Assembly (NCBI GenBank): GCA_902522325.1
Contig: CABYVA010000004.1
Coordinates: forward strand, 1 to 54,470
DNA length: 54,470 nucleotides
Origin: an uncultured Pelagibacteraceae bacterium
Lineage (GTDB): Bacteria; Pseudomonadota; Alphaproteobacteria; Pelagibacterales; Pelagibacteraceae
Reading direction: 5' to 3'
The position numbers and the translations under genes are program-made. Positions 1-8,443 of the stretch are shown one piece after another. Each line of letters opens with the position of its first letter. Position 1 is the stretch's first letter. A model generated the notes under the pieces. It had not been told where the DNA came from. It worked only from the letters and a program-made list of their open reading frames with translations, and searched no databases.

Positions 1-720
1 TTATCTGGGAAGAATTTAGGATACGGCGTAGGAAACAATTTTGGATTAAGCTTAATTAAAACTAATTATGCATTAATTTCTAATCCAGATGTAGTTTTTG
101 AAAATGATTTTTTTTCTTCTATTGATGATTATATAAAACAAAATACTGATTTTGATATTATGGGACCGATGTATAGAAAACAAGATTATGCAAGTCATGG
201 ATATTTTGAAGATTTAAAAAATATTTCACCTCAAAGAGATCAAGGATCGTTAATTACTGCTCATTGGATTGTTGGTTGTACAATGTTTTTAAATTTAAAA
301 AAATTTAAAAATAGAAAGTTGTTTGATGAAAATTTTTTTTTATATTTTGAGGAGTTTGATTTATGTCGTAGCGTAGTATTAAGGCAAGGAAAAGTTTATG
401 CTAGTAAAAAACTTTACGTTAATCATTTAGGACGTAAAGGATCAGCCGCAACAGATCCAAACTATTCTATAGAAACAGAAATGCTAAGAAATTGGCATTG
501 GATGTGGTCATCTTTTTATTTTTATAAAAAAAATTTTAATTTTTTCTATGCAGTAAAAACTATGTATGGAAAATTTTTCAGATCATTATTTAAAATGATT
601 TTTTTTAGAGTTTTTTATAACGAAAAAAAATTTACTATGTATTACGCTCGATTTAGTGGAATATGGAATAGTTTTTTAGGAAGAAAATCATGGTATAGAG
701 TTAAATCTTTATTTCAATGA
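1..720 (+). CDS. Family 2 glycosyltransferase, 5' end cut by window
   Basis: The reading frame is open from base 1 to the TGA at 718-720, giving 239 residues of a protein whose start lies outside the window. The visible N-terminal part has the GT2 rhamnosyltransferase-like pattern NLGYGVGNN followed by ISNPDV (residues 28-31), where the Asp belongs to the nucleotide-sugar/metal site. An FEEFDLC segment about 90 residues later matches the usual downstream acidic motif of this family. It probably transfers a sugar onto lipopolysaccharide or another surface glycan at the cytoplasmic face of the membrane. The C-terminal 80 residues are rich in Phe, Tyr and Lys and may be membrane-associated. The 3' end overlaps the convergent apt gene by 7 nt. 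The donor and acceptor cannot be told. Confidence 0.8.
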   Translation, partial: LSGKNLGYGVGNNFGLSLIKTNYALISNPDVVFENDFFSSIDDYIKQNTDFDIMGPMYRKQDYASHGYFEDLKNISPQRDQGSLITAHWIVGCTMFLNLKKFKNRKLFDENFFLYFEEFDLCRSVVLRQGKVYASKKLYVNHLGRKGSAATDPNYSIETEMLRNWHWMWSSFYFYKKNFNFFYAVKTMYGKFFRSLFKMIFFRVFYNEKKFTMYYARFSGIWNSFLGRKSWYRVKSLFQ

Positions 721-1241
721 CCTGGGAATTCAATTAAACTTTCAATTTTATAATCTTGTTTTAAAAGTTTATCACAACCTCCCAAATCAAAAAGATTAAT
801 AACAAAAATAAAACCTGCAACATCTCCTTTGGAAATTTTAATAAGTTTTGCGGCAGCTTCTGCTGTACCACCAGTAGCAATCAAATCATCTATTATTAAA
901 ACATTATCTTCATTGTTAATTGAATCTTTGTGTACTTCAATTGTAGCTTTTCCATATTCCAGTTCAAAATCTACTGAATGTGTTTCAGCTGGAAGTTTGT
1001 TTTTTTTTCTCAACAAGATAAATGGTTTATTAGTTATGTATGAAACTGCAGATGCAAAAACGAAACCTCTAGATTCAACTGCAGCTATTTTATTGAATTT
1101 AAAATTTTTAGATCTTTCAACGATTTGATTTATACAATGAACAAAAGCTTTTTCATTTTTTATGAGAGTTGTTATATCTCTAAATAAAATTCCCTTTTTA
1201 GGATAGTCAGGTATTGATCTAATATAATCTTTTAAATCCAT
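714..1241 (-). CDS. apt: Adenine phosphoribosyltransferase
   Basis: The 175-residue protein matches the normal length of APRT, which makes AMP from adenine and PRPP in the cytoplasm. The PRPP-binding loop is clear (VLIIDDLIATGGTA, about residues 114-127). The ESRGFVF segment near residue 56 and LLRKKNKLP near 77 are further APRT hallmarks. It is divergent from mtnP with only 40 nt between starts. Because MtnP releases adenine from methylthioadenosine, Apt is the natural partner that returns that adenine to the nucleotide pool. The start is the ATG at 1241; no alternative ATG lies upstream in the short spacer. Confidence 0.93.
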   Translation of the reverse strand: MDLKDYIRSIPDYPKKGILFRDITTLIKNEKAFVHCINQIVERSKNFKFNKIAAVESRGFVFASAVSYITNKPFILLRKKNKLPAETHSVDFELEYGKATIEVHKDSINNEDNVLIIDDLIATGGTAEAAAKLIKISKGDVAGFIFVINLFDLGGCDKLLKQDYKIESLIEFPGH

Positions 1242-1281
1242 AAATTTTTAAGTTATAAATAATTAAATCATTTTAAATAAT

Positions 1282-2151
1282 ATGACAAATAAATTAGCAA
1301 TTATAGGAGGAAGCGGTTTGTATGATGTTGAAGAGTTCAAAGAACGTGAACTTTTAAATATCAAAACTCCATGGGGTTCTCCATCTGATCAAATTCTTAA
1401 GACAAAATTTAATAATAAAGATGTATATTTCTTACCAAGACATGGCAGGGGACACTTTATTTCACCATCTAAAATAAATTTTAGAGCTAATATAGATGCA
1501 TTAAAACAACTTGGCATAACAGATATAGTCTCAGTATCAGCGGTAGGATCATTAAAAGATGAATTACCACCAGGAAAATTTGTTATTGTAGATCAATTTA
1601 TCGATAGAACATTTGCCAGAAATAAAACTTTTTTTGATGAGGAAATAGTTGCTCATGTTTCAATGGCTCATCCAACATCAAATGGCCTAATGAATGCTTG
1701 TGAAGAAGCAATAAAAAAAGAAAATATAGAATATCAAAGAGGAGGGACATACGTTGTTATGGAAGGTCCACAATTTTCTACACTAGCAGAGTCTAATCTT
1801 TATAGATCATGGAAGGCAGACGTTATTGGTATGACTAATATGCCTGAAGCTAAATTAGCAAGAGAAGCCGAAATTAGATATGCATCTGTTTCAATGGTTA
1901 CCGATTATGATTGTTGGCATCCAGACCATGAAAATGTTGATGTTCAACAAGTAATTAAAGTGCTTCTTGGAAATGCAGCAAAAGCAAAAAATATGATTAA
2001 AAACCTTATAGATAATTTTGAAAAACATATTGATCCAAAAGATCCAACTAACAATTGTTTAGATGTAGCAATTATTACAGCTTCTGAGAAAAGAACTCAA
2101 AAAACTAAAGACAAACTAAAAACAATAGCTGGTAGAGTTTTAAATAAATGA
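1282..2151 (+). CDS. mtnP: S-methyl-5'-thioadenosine phosphorylase
   Basis: This 289-residue cytoplasmic enzyme splits methylthioadenosine with phosphate into adenine and methylthioribose-1-phosphate. Visible family motifs are the N-terminal IIGGSGLYD, the phosphate-binding RHGRGH (residues 53-58), MEGPQFST (160-167) and TDYDCWH (207-213). The last distinguishes MTA phosphorylases from ordinary purine nucleoside phosphorylases. It overlaps mtnA by 4 nt (ATGA), so the two are surely co-translated. The substrate source is probably the SpeD-SpeE polyamine protein encoded about 8 kb to the right. The promoter must lie in the 40-nt AT-only spacer shared with apt. Confidence 0.93.
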   Translation: MTNKLAIIGGSGLYDVEEFKERELLNIKTPWGSPSDQILKTKFNNKDVYFLPRHGRGHFISPSKINFRANIDALKQLGITDIVSVSAVGSLKDELPPGKFVIVDQFIDRTFARNKTFFDEEIVAHVSMAHPTSNGLMNACEEAIKKENIEYQRGGTYVVMEGPQFSTLAESNLYRSWKADVIGMTNMPEAKLAREAEIRYASVSMVTDYDCWHPDHENVDVQQVIKVLLGNAAKAKNMIKNLIDNFEKHIDPKDPTNNCLDVAIITASEKRTQKTKDKLKTIAGRVLNK

Positions 2152-3218
2152 GAATTGAAGGCAAAGAATATCGAACAATATGGTTTGAAAATAATGTTGT
2201 TAAAATTATTGATCAAACAAAACTTCCACATAAATTTATAATTAAAGATCTAAAAACAGTAAAAGATTCTATTAATGCAATTAAAAATATGGAAGTTAGA
2301 GGCGCACCTCTTATTGGAGCTACAGCGGCTTATGGATTAGTTTTAGCTATTATTGAAAATAATGATCAGTCATTTTTAAAAAGATCAGCAGAAGATTTAA
2401 TTAATTCAAGACCAACAGCTATAAATTTAAAGTGGGCTGTTGATAGAATGATAAAAAAATTATCAGGTGTTAATAGTGATAAAATTTTACAAATAGCATT
2501 AAATGAAGCAAAAGAAATTTGTGAAGAAGATGAAAAATTTTGTGAAAATATTGGATTAAATGGTCTTAAAATAATTGAAGAAATTTATAATAAAAAAAAA
2601 GATACAGTTAATATTTTAACTCATTGTAATGCCGGGTGGCTTGCAACAATTAATTGGGGAACAGCAACTTCTCCGATTTATCATGCGCATAAAAAAGGTA
2701 TTCCTGTTCATGTTTGGGCCGATGAAACTAGACCAAGAAACCAAGGTGCAAATCTTACATCTTATGAATTAAATGAAGAGGGAATTAAAAACACAATCAT
2801 TGCAGATAACACTGGCGGTATTTTAATGCAAAGGGGTGAAGTTGATATGTGTATTGTTGGAACAGACAGAACTTTAGCTAATGGTGATGTTTGTAATAAA
2901 GTAGGAACTTACCTTAAAGCGCTTGCTGCTTATGATAATAATATTCCTTTTTATGTAGCATTACCTAGTTCAACAATAGATTGGAATATAAAAGATTATA
3001 AAGATATTCCAATTGAAGAAAGGAACTCTGAAGAACTGTCTCATATAGAAGGTTTAGATGAACAAGGTAAGGTACAAAAGATACAAATATATCCCAAAAA
3101 TAGTAAGGCGATGAATTTAGCTTTTGATGTTACCCCAGCAAAATATATAACAGGATTAATTACCGAAAAAGGAGTTTGCGAAGCATCAAAGAAAGGATTA
3201 AATAACTTATTTAAATGA
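2148..3218 (+). CDS. mtnA: Methylthioribose-1-phosphate isomerase
   Basis: The 356-residue protein belongs to the eIF2B-like isomerase family and converts methylthioribose-1-phosphate to methylthioribulose-1-phosphate. The RGAPLIGA motif (51-58), the catalytic Cys160 in ILTHCNAGW and the catalytic Asp240 in GTDRTLANGD are all present, at the numbering familiar from characterised MtnA. It overlaps mtnP upstream and a small membrane protein downstream by 4 nt each. No mtnB, mtnC, mtnD or mtnK is visible in the window, so the fate of the ketose phosphate is not settled by context. The aldolase fusion at 8444-10477 is a candidate for the next step. Confidence 0.93.
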   Translation: MRIEGKEYRTIWFENNVVKIIDQTKLPHKFIIKDLKTVKDSINAIKNMEVRGAPLIGATAAYGLVLAIIENNDQSFLKRSAEDLINSRPTAINLKWAVDRMIKKLSGVNSDKILQIALNEAKEICEEDEKFCENIGLNGLKIIEEIYNKKKDTVNILTHCNAGWLATINWGTATSPIYHAHKKGIPVHVWADETRPRNQGANLTSYELNEEGIKNTIIADNTGGILMQRGEVDMCIVGTDRTLANGDVCNKVGTYLKALAAYDNNIPFYVALPSSTIDWNIKDYKDIPIEERNSEELSHIEGLDEQGKVQKIQIYPKNSKAMNLAFDVTPAKYITGLITEKGVCEASKKGLNNLFK

Positions 3219-3553
3219 GTCCATTAATTTTGTCATTAGTATGCTTAGTCTCCGTTGGTATATCTGGTAATCTTTTAAGTATTGTTAAAACTAATAAAAT
3301 TTTTTTATATATATCTATAATTCCGTGTATTTACATATTTGTTTATGGGATATACTTAACATTTGGTCCTGTTGATTTATATGAAGATGGAACTACAAAT
3401 TTTTTTTTAAAAAATCCTGATGAAAAAGAGTTACCAACTTTATTTATTATATTAAAACTTTACCAATATATATTAATTGTTATAGGAGCAATCTTTAGCT
3501 ATTTATATTTTAGATATTTAAAAAATTTAAATAATAAATCAGACAGTATTTAA
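3215..3553 (+). CDS. Small membrane protein of unknown function
   Basis: I do not recognise this 112-residue protein. It shows three hydrophobic segments (about residues 2-22, 30-50 and 75-100) and a polar loop with acidic residues between the second and third, so it is probably an inner-membrane protein. Its ATG overlaps the mtnA stop (ATGA), which places it at the end of the mtnP-mtnA transcript. Its last 15 nt overlap the 3' end of the convergent serA gene. A role in export or uptake of a methylthio compound is possible from position only; nothing in the sequence shows it. Confidence 0.6.
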   Translation: MSPLILSLVCLVSVGISGNLLSIVKTNKIFLYISIIPCIYIFVYGIYLTFGPVDLYEDGTTNFFLKNPDEKELPTLFIILKLYQYILIVIGAIFSYLYFRYLKNLNNKSDSI

Positions 3554-4474
3554 TTTTTTTCCAGATAATAAATAATCTGATAATTGATTGGCAACCATTT
3601 CAGCAACTACAATAGATGCCTCCGTTGTTGAAGCAGCGATATGAGGTGTAAGTATAACTTTTGGATTATTAAATAAAACATTTTCTTTAGCTGGTTCTTT
3701 TGAAAAAACATCAACGGCTGCACCAGCAATTAAACTTTCATTCAGAGCTTCATTTAAATCTTTCTCATCAACTATATTTCCTCTAGCAGCATTAATTACA
3801 TATGAGGTTGGTTTCATTTTTTTGAAGTGTTCTTTTGTAAGTATAGGTTTTCCATCTGAAGCAGCTTTACAATGAAAGCTAATAATATCACTTTTAGTTA
3901 TTAAATCATCGAAACTAACATTTTCAACATGAGGGTAGTCTTTTTTTCTAGATTCTAATGATTTTGAATTTACTAATATCTTCATATCAAAACCTTTAAC
4001 AAGGTTGCTTAATCTTGCTCCAACATTTCCAAATCCAATTATCCCTAATGTTTTTTTTGAAAGTTCAGTGCCTTTAATATTTTTTTTCTCCCATTGTCCT
4101 TTATGAGTGGTTTCATTTGCAAATGGTGTTCTTCTCAACACAGACATTATCAAAGCAAATGCATGTTCGGCCGTTGCGTTTGCATTTCCACCAGGAGTGT
4201 TCATAACAATCATATTTTTTGCTTTAGCCGTTGGAACATCGATATTATCAACTCCAGCGCCAGCTCTTCCTATTACTTTTAAATTTTTTGCAGCCTCGAT
4301 TATTTTTTTTGTTACTTTTGTAGCAGATCTAACTACCATTCCATCATATTCAGGAATAATTTTAACGATTTCATCTTCAGACAAACCTATTTTTACATCT
4401 ACAGTAATATTATTTTTTTCAAATATTTTTTGAGCAACATTGCTCATCGAGTCTGAAATTAAAACCTTAGGCAT
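3539..4474 (-). CDS. serA: D-3-phosphoglycerate dehydrogenase, short form
   Basis: The enzyme oxidises 3-phosphoglycerate to 3-phosphohydroxypyruvate, the first step of serine synthesis. The 311 residues cover the catalytic and NAD-binding domains: GIIGFGNVG (144-152) for NAD, and the catalytic triad Arg231 (NAARGN), Glu260 (FSKEP) and His278 (LTPHIAAS). The protein stops right after SDYLLSGK, so it lacks the intervening and ACT regulatory domains present in the roughly 525-residue alphaproteobacterial forms. Feedback inhibition by serine through an ACT domain is therefore not expected. The start overlaps the serC stop by 8 nt. Another hydroxyacid dehydrogenase role is possible, but the serC linkage argues for SerA. 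Confidence 0.88.
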   Translation of the reverse strand: MPKVLISDSMSNVAQKIFEKNNITVDVKIGLSEDEIVKIIPEYDGMVVRSATKVTKKIIEAAKNLKVIGRAGAGVDNIDVPTAKAKNMIVMNTPGGNANATAEHAFALIMSVLRRTPFANETTHKGQWEKKNIKGTELSKKTLGIIGFGNVGARLSNLVKGFDMKILVNSKSLESRKKDYPHVENVSFDDLITKSDIISFHCKAASDGKPILTKEHFKKMKPTSYVINAARGNIVDEKDLNEALNESLIAGAAVDVFSKEPAKENVLFNNPKVILTPHIAASTTEASIVVAEMVANQLSDYLLSGKKLNTV

Positions 4475-5621
4475 TATTTTTAATTGAGTTATAAGCCCAA
4501 TCTATCCAAGGTAGCAGTGCTTTCATATCACTATTTTGCACAGTAGATCCTCCCCAAATTCTTATACTTGGTGGAGCTTTAGGGTAACCGTTAATATCAT
4601 TGGCAACACCTTCTTTTTCTAGAATTGAAAATAATTTTTTTAATAATCCTCTTTGATCTTCTTCATTATGTTTAGCGAACCACTCATCTTTAACTAAGAT
4701 TGTAATACTTGTTGATGATCTTAAATTTTTATCAGCACACATGAATTTGAAATTTTCGCTTTTAGATATCCAATCTTCACAAATTTTAAGATTTTCATTA
4801 GAAATTTTTATCAGTCCCTTTGTACCACCTACAGACTCAACCCACTTTAAAGCATCAAGTGCATCTTCAACACATATCATTGAGGGTGTATTTATTATTC
4901 CACCTTCAAATATTGCTTTAATTAGTTTTTTTTTATTCGCTAGTCTAAATAGTTTTGGAACAGGCCAGGGTGGAACGTAAGTTTCAAGTCTTTCTACAGC
5001 ACGTGGAGATAAAGCCACCATTCCATGTGCAGCTTCCGCACCCAAAACTTTTTGCCATGACCACGTAATAACATCTAGTTTTTTACAATCTATATCCATC
5101 GCAAAAATTCCTGATGTTGCGTCACAAATTGTTAAACCTTCTCTATTATCTGGGATCCAATCACCATTTGGAATTTTTACACCAGCAGTCGTACCATTCC
5201 ATGTAAATACTACATCATTTTTAAAATTTACTTTAGTAAGATCAGGTAGCGTTCCATAATCAGTTACATGGCTATTTACATCTTTCAATTTAAATTGGTC
5301 TACAATATCTATAACCCAGTCTTTACCAAAATTTTCCCATGCAAGCACATCTACACCTCTTTGTCCTAATAGAGACCACATTGCAGCCTCTAAAGCACCT
5401 GTATTAGATCCTGTCATTACTCCAACTAAATATTCATCAGGTAAGTTTAAAATTTTTTTTGATTTAACAATTGCTTCATTTAATCTTTCTTTACAAACTT
5501 TATGTCTATGCGATCTTCCAATTGGAGAGTCTTTTAAAACATCAATAGTCCAACCAGGACGTTTTGAACATGGACCACTTGAAAAATTTGGATTCTGAGG
5601 TTTTTGGCTAGGTTTATCCAT
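4467..5621 (-). CDS. serC: Phosphoserine aminotransferase
   Basis: The 384-residue PLP enzyme makes O-phospho-L-serine from 3-phosphohydroxypyruvate and glutamate. The N-terminal pattern (NFSSGPCSKRPGW) and length match the alphaproteobacterial PSAT subtype. Lys191 in SWQKVLG is the expected PLP-binding lysine and Asp167 (ICDATSG) the pyridine-nitrogen partner. It is translationally coupled to serA by an 8-nt overlap and preceded by the 121-nt spacer that carries a candidate promoter. The upstream genes on the same strand are DUF1015 and TrpB2. Confidence 0.93.
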   Translation of the reverse strand: MDKPSQKPQNPNFSSGPCSKRPGWTIDVLKDSPIGRSHRHKVCKERLNEAIVKSKKILNLPDEYLVGVMTGSNTGALEAAMWSLLGQRGVDVLAWENFGKDWVIDIVDQFKLKDVNSHVTDYGTLPDLTKVNFKNDVVFTWNGTTAGVKIPNGDWIPDNREGLTICDATSGIFAMDIDCKKLDVITWSWQKVLGAEAAHGMVALSPRAVERLETYVPPWPVPKLFRLANKKKLIKAIFEGGIINTPSMICVEDALDALKWVESVGGTKGLIKISNENLKICEDWISKSENFKFMCADKNLRSSTSITILVKDEWFAKHNEEDQRGLLKKLFSILEKEGVANDINGYPKAPPSIRIWGGSTVQNSDMKALLPWIDWAYNSIKNNA

Positions 5622-5685
5622 AAAATAAATTTAGATATATTGTTTTTTTAAAATAAGTCACTCTTTTTTTTATATATATTTTTTA

Positions 5686-5715
5686 GTTATAAATAATGAA
5701 CAATTGACGCAGCAA
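5686..5715 (-). promoter_or_regulatory. Candidate serC-serA promoter
   Basis: On the minus strand TTGCTG (5715-5710) is followed after 17 nt by TTATAA (5692-5687), a reasonable sigma70-type pair. The start would fall near 5680, about 60 nt upstream of the serC ATG. The rest of 5622-5742 is AT-rich with homopolymer runs, and I see no stable riboswitch-like fold. AT-rich DNA often yields such matches by chance. Confidence 0.33.
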
Positions 5716-5742
5716 TATAATATCAAGATAAAATAATAAGTT

Positions 5743-6945
5743 TTATTCAAAATCATAAGCCACTAAACCATCTAAAGGTTTAGGATCAAACCAGGTTGAT
5801 TTTGGCGGCATATTTAATTTTTTATCTGCAAAGCTTATTACATTTTCCATTTGAGTAGCGAATAAAGCAAAGCCAACTTTTGCTTCACCAGAATTTACTT
5901 TTTTTTCTATACCTTCTAATCCATGGAAACCTGCTAAGAAATCAATTCTATTATCATATCTTGGATCCCCAATTCCCAAAGTAGGTTCTAATAAATAATA
6001 GTGTAACAAATTTATATCTAAATTTATAATATGAAATAAATTTTGATGGGGTTTTTCTTTAAGCTCCAAAGAATACCATTGTTTTTCTAAATACATTCCA
6101 AATATTTGAGATTTTTCTGGTTTGTACGAAGAGCTTTGCTTTTCTACTTTAAATTTTTTTTTAACTTCTTTAATAAAATCTGAAGGTGAATATCCATATA
6201 AATCTTTTATAAGTCTATTATAATCAAGTATTCTTGCTTGACTTGTTGGAAAAATTGCTATCATAAAATAATTATATAATTCATTTCCATTATGATCATG
6301 GTTTTTGTGTTGTTTGAATTTTGAAAGTTTTAATAATGCGTCCATTCTGTGGTGTCCATCAGCGATATAAATTCTATTTATAGAATTAAATAAATCAGAT
6401 ATTTTTAAAACTTTATTTTCTTCATCAACAACCCACATCTCATGCTTACTTTGGTCCATACCATTAAATGAGTATTCAGGAGAATTAGCTAATTCTTTTT
6501 CAATTAAATCATTGAGTTGTTTATTATCTGGGTAAACTGCATATATAGGACCTATTTGTGCGTTTAAATTATCCATTTGTTTCATTCTTTTTTGAGATCT
6601 TTCAAAAAAAATTTCTTCATGGCCTCGTATATGTAAATTATCGTAAGCAGATAATTTTGCAGTACCAACTATGCCTACTTGCGAATGTTCACCTGTTGAT
6701 ATTTTATAAATATAAAATGAATTCTTTTTATCTTTTGTTAAGATTGATTTTTTTTTCATCAATTCAAATTGCTCTTTAGACTTAGAATTATCTTTTTCAG
6801 CAAAAACGTTTAAATAACTCCAAGAATTATTTTTTTTATGATCTTTTATAGAGTCTTTTGATAAATGATCAGTGCTAGAAACAGCAACTGTCGAAGCGTT
6901 TTCTTTTGTTGGCCTTAAGGCTTTAAATGGATTTATAAAATACAT
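5743..6945 (-). CDS. DUF1015 family protein with DGHHR motif
   Basis: The 400-residue soluble protein matches the DUF1015 family, whose function I do not know to be established. It begins with the typical FINPFKALRPTKENA. The most conserved visible segment is IADGHHRMDALLKL (residues 194-207). A DGHxR box is also the phosphate-binding motif of ParB/sulfiredoxin-fold proteins, including free-serine kinases of the SerK/SbnI type. It lies directly between TrpB2 and SerC, all on one strand, 76 nt from TrpB2 and 121 nt from serC. A role in serine or O-phosphoserine metabolism is an inference from motif and context, not shown by sequence. Confidence 0.75.
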   Translation of the reverse strand: MYFINPFKALRPTKENASTVAVSSTDHLSKDSIKDHKKNNSWSYLNVFAEKDNSKSKEQFELMKKKSILTKDKKNSFYIYKISTGEHSQVGIVGTAKLSAYDNLHIRGHEEIFFERSQKRMKQMDNLNAQIGPIYAVYPDNKQLNDLIEKELANSPEYSFNGMDQSKHEMWVVDEENKVLKISDLFNSINRIYIADGHHRMDALLKLSKFKQHKNHDHNGNELYNYFMIAIFPTSQARILDYNRLIKDLYGYSPSDFIKEVKKKFKVEKQSSSYKPEKSQIFGMYLEKQWYSLELKEKPHQNLFHIINLDINLLHYYLLEPTLGIGDPRYDNRIDFLAGFHGLEGIEKKVNSGEAKVGFALFATQMENVISFADKKLNMPPKSTWFDPKPLDGLVAYDFE

Positions 6946-7021
6946 ACAGTTATTTAATTGATCATATAAATTAGAGCAAATCTATTTTTTAGATATAATT
7001 ATTAAATATTTAAGTTTTTTT

Positions 7022-8383
7022 TTAAGCGATTTTTGGCAGTTTTTCTAAAGCTTTATTAACTCCAGCTTCATCATAACTGTCATCTGAAAGTTTATTGTCA
7101 AAGTAATCACCGTAAGCTTGCATATCAAAATGACCATGACCGCATAAATTAAATAAAATAGTTTTCTTATGGCCATTCTTTTTACATTCAAGAGCAGCAT
7201 CTATCGCTCCTTTAACAGCATGTGTTGCTTCTGGCGCAGGTACAATACCTTCTGTTTTTGCAAATTTTACACCAGCCTCGAAACATTCTTTTTGTCCAAA
7301 TGCTTTTGCTTCGATTGCACCAAGATCTACTAAATGACTAAACATTGGAGCCATTCCATGATATCTCAAACCACCAGAATGAGTTGACGGTGGCATAAAA
7401 GATGATCCCAAAGTGTGCATTTTTACCAATGGAGTGAAGTTACCTGTGTCTCCAAAATCATATGCAAACTTTCCCTTAGTTAAAGATGGACACGATTTAG
7501 GTTCACATCCTACGACTTTTATATCTTTACCTTCTCGAAATTTTTTTCCTAAAAAGGGAAATGCTAGTCCTGAAAAATTACTTCCTCCACCAGTGCATCC
7601 AACCAAAATATCAGGATAGTCATTTGCCATTTCCATTTGTAATATAGCTTCCTTACCTACAATTGTTTGATGCATTAAAACATGGTTTAAAACACTTCCT
7701 AAAGAATATTTTGTTTTTGGATCTTGAACTGCCATTTCAACAGCTTCAGAAATAGCTATTCCTAAGCTACCAGTATTATTTGGATCTTTTTCTAAAATTG
7801 CTTTACCTGTTTTTGTTCTATTTGATGGACTTGGAAAACAATTAGCACCATAAGTTTGCATTATCATTTTTCTATATGGTTTTTGTTCAAAACTTACTTT
7901 TACCATGTAAACATCCAATTCAATTTTAAAAATAGAACAAGCAAAAGCTAATGAGCTTCCCCATTGTCCAGCCCCTGTTTCTGTTGTAATTTTTTTTGTA
8001 CCCTCTTCTTTATTATAAAAGGCTTGAGCTACTGCAGTGTTGGGTTTATGACTACCTGAAGGACTAACACCTTCATACTTGTAATAAATTTTTGCAGGAG
8101 TATCTAATTCTTTTTCTAGTCTTCTAGCTCTATAAAGAGGGGATGGTCTCCATTGTTTATAAATCTCTCTTACTGGTTCTGGAATTTCTATTTCTCTTTC
8201 TTGAGAAACTTCTTGTCCAATAAGAGCCATTGGAAATAATGGAGCTAAGTCATCGGGCCCTACTGGTTTTAAAGTTCCTGGATGAAGAACAGGTGATAAT
8301 GGTTTAGGTAGATCAGCAGAAATATTATACCAAGTTTTCGGTAATTTACTTTCTTCTAAAAAAAATTTTGTTGTATCTGACAT
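7022..8383 (-). CDS. TrpB2-type tryptophan synthase beta-like PLP enzyme
   Basis: The 453-residue length and the signature YKYEGVSPSGSHKPNTAV (residues 101-118, PLP Lys113) mark this as the TrpB2 branch rather than the TrpA-associated TrpB1. A glycine-rich phosphate loop CTGGGSNF lies near residue 260. No trpA is adjacent, as usual for TrpB2. Characterised archaeal TrpB2 enzymes act alone on indole and prefer O-phospho-L-serine over serine. The downstream genes here encode the two enzymes that make O-phosphoserine, so that substrate preference would fit. It is the first gene of the TrpB2-DUF1015-serC-serA run, with a 60-nt spacer to the aldolase fusion upstream. Confidence 0.88.
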   Translation of the reverse strand: MSDTTKFFLEESKLPKTWYNISADLPKPLSPVLHPGTLKPVGPDDLAPLFPMALIGQEVSQEREIEIPEPVREIYKQWRPSPLYRARRLEKELDTPAKIYYKYEGVSPSGSHKPNTAVAQAFYNKEEGTKKITTETGAGQWGSSLAFACSIFKIELDVYMVKVSFEQKPYRKMIMQTYGANCFPSPSNRTKTGKAILEKDPNNTGSLGIAISEAVEMAVQDPKTKYSLGSVLNHVLMHQTIVGKEAILQMEMANDYPDILVGCTGGGSNFSGLAFPFLGKKFREGKDIKVVGCEPKSCPSLTKGKFAYDFGDTGNFTPLVKMHTLGSSFMPPSTHSGGLRYHGMAPMFSHLVDLGAIEAKAFGQKECFEAGVKFAKTEGIVPAPEATHAVKGAIDAALECKKNGHKKTILFNLCGHGHFDMQAYGDYFDNKLSDDSYDEAGVNKALEKLPKIA

Positions 8384-8443
8384 AATTTAATCTTCTTATT
8401 TTCTATAGTTATTTGGTAAAAATCAAGCTTTAATTGAAAAGTA

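Noticed and set aside
829-1128. Plus-strand open frame inside apt
   Set aside because: It is antisense to a clearly conserved enzyme and has no recognisable protein features.
4107-4433. Plus-strand open frame of about 108 codons inside serA
   Set aside because: Hydrophobic antisense shadow of the conserved SerA coding sequence.
5622-5742. Riboswitch upstream of serC
   Set aside because: The spacer is almost entirely A/T with homopolymer runs. I could not find paired helices with conserved loops, only a candidate promoter.
6965-7005. Possible hairpin AATCTATTTTTTAGAT near 6978-6993
   Set aside because: The stem is only about five A/T-rich pairs, too weak for a terminator.
7022-8383. Ordinary tryptophan synthase beta chain of a trp operon
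   Set aside because: The lysine-region signature and length are TrpB2-type, and no trpA or other trp gene is adjacent.
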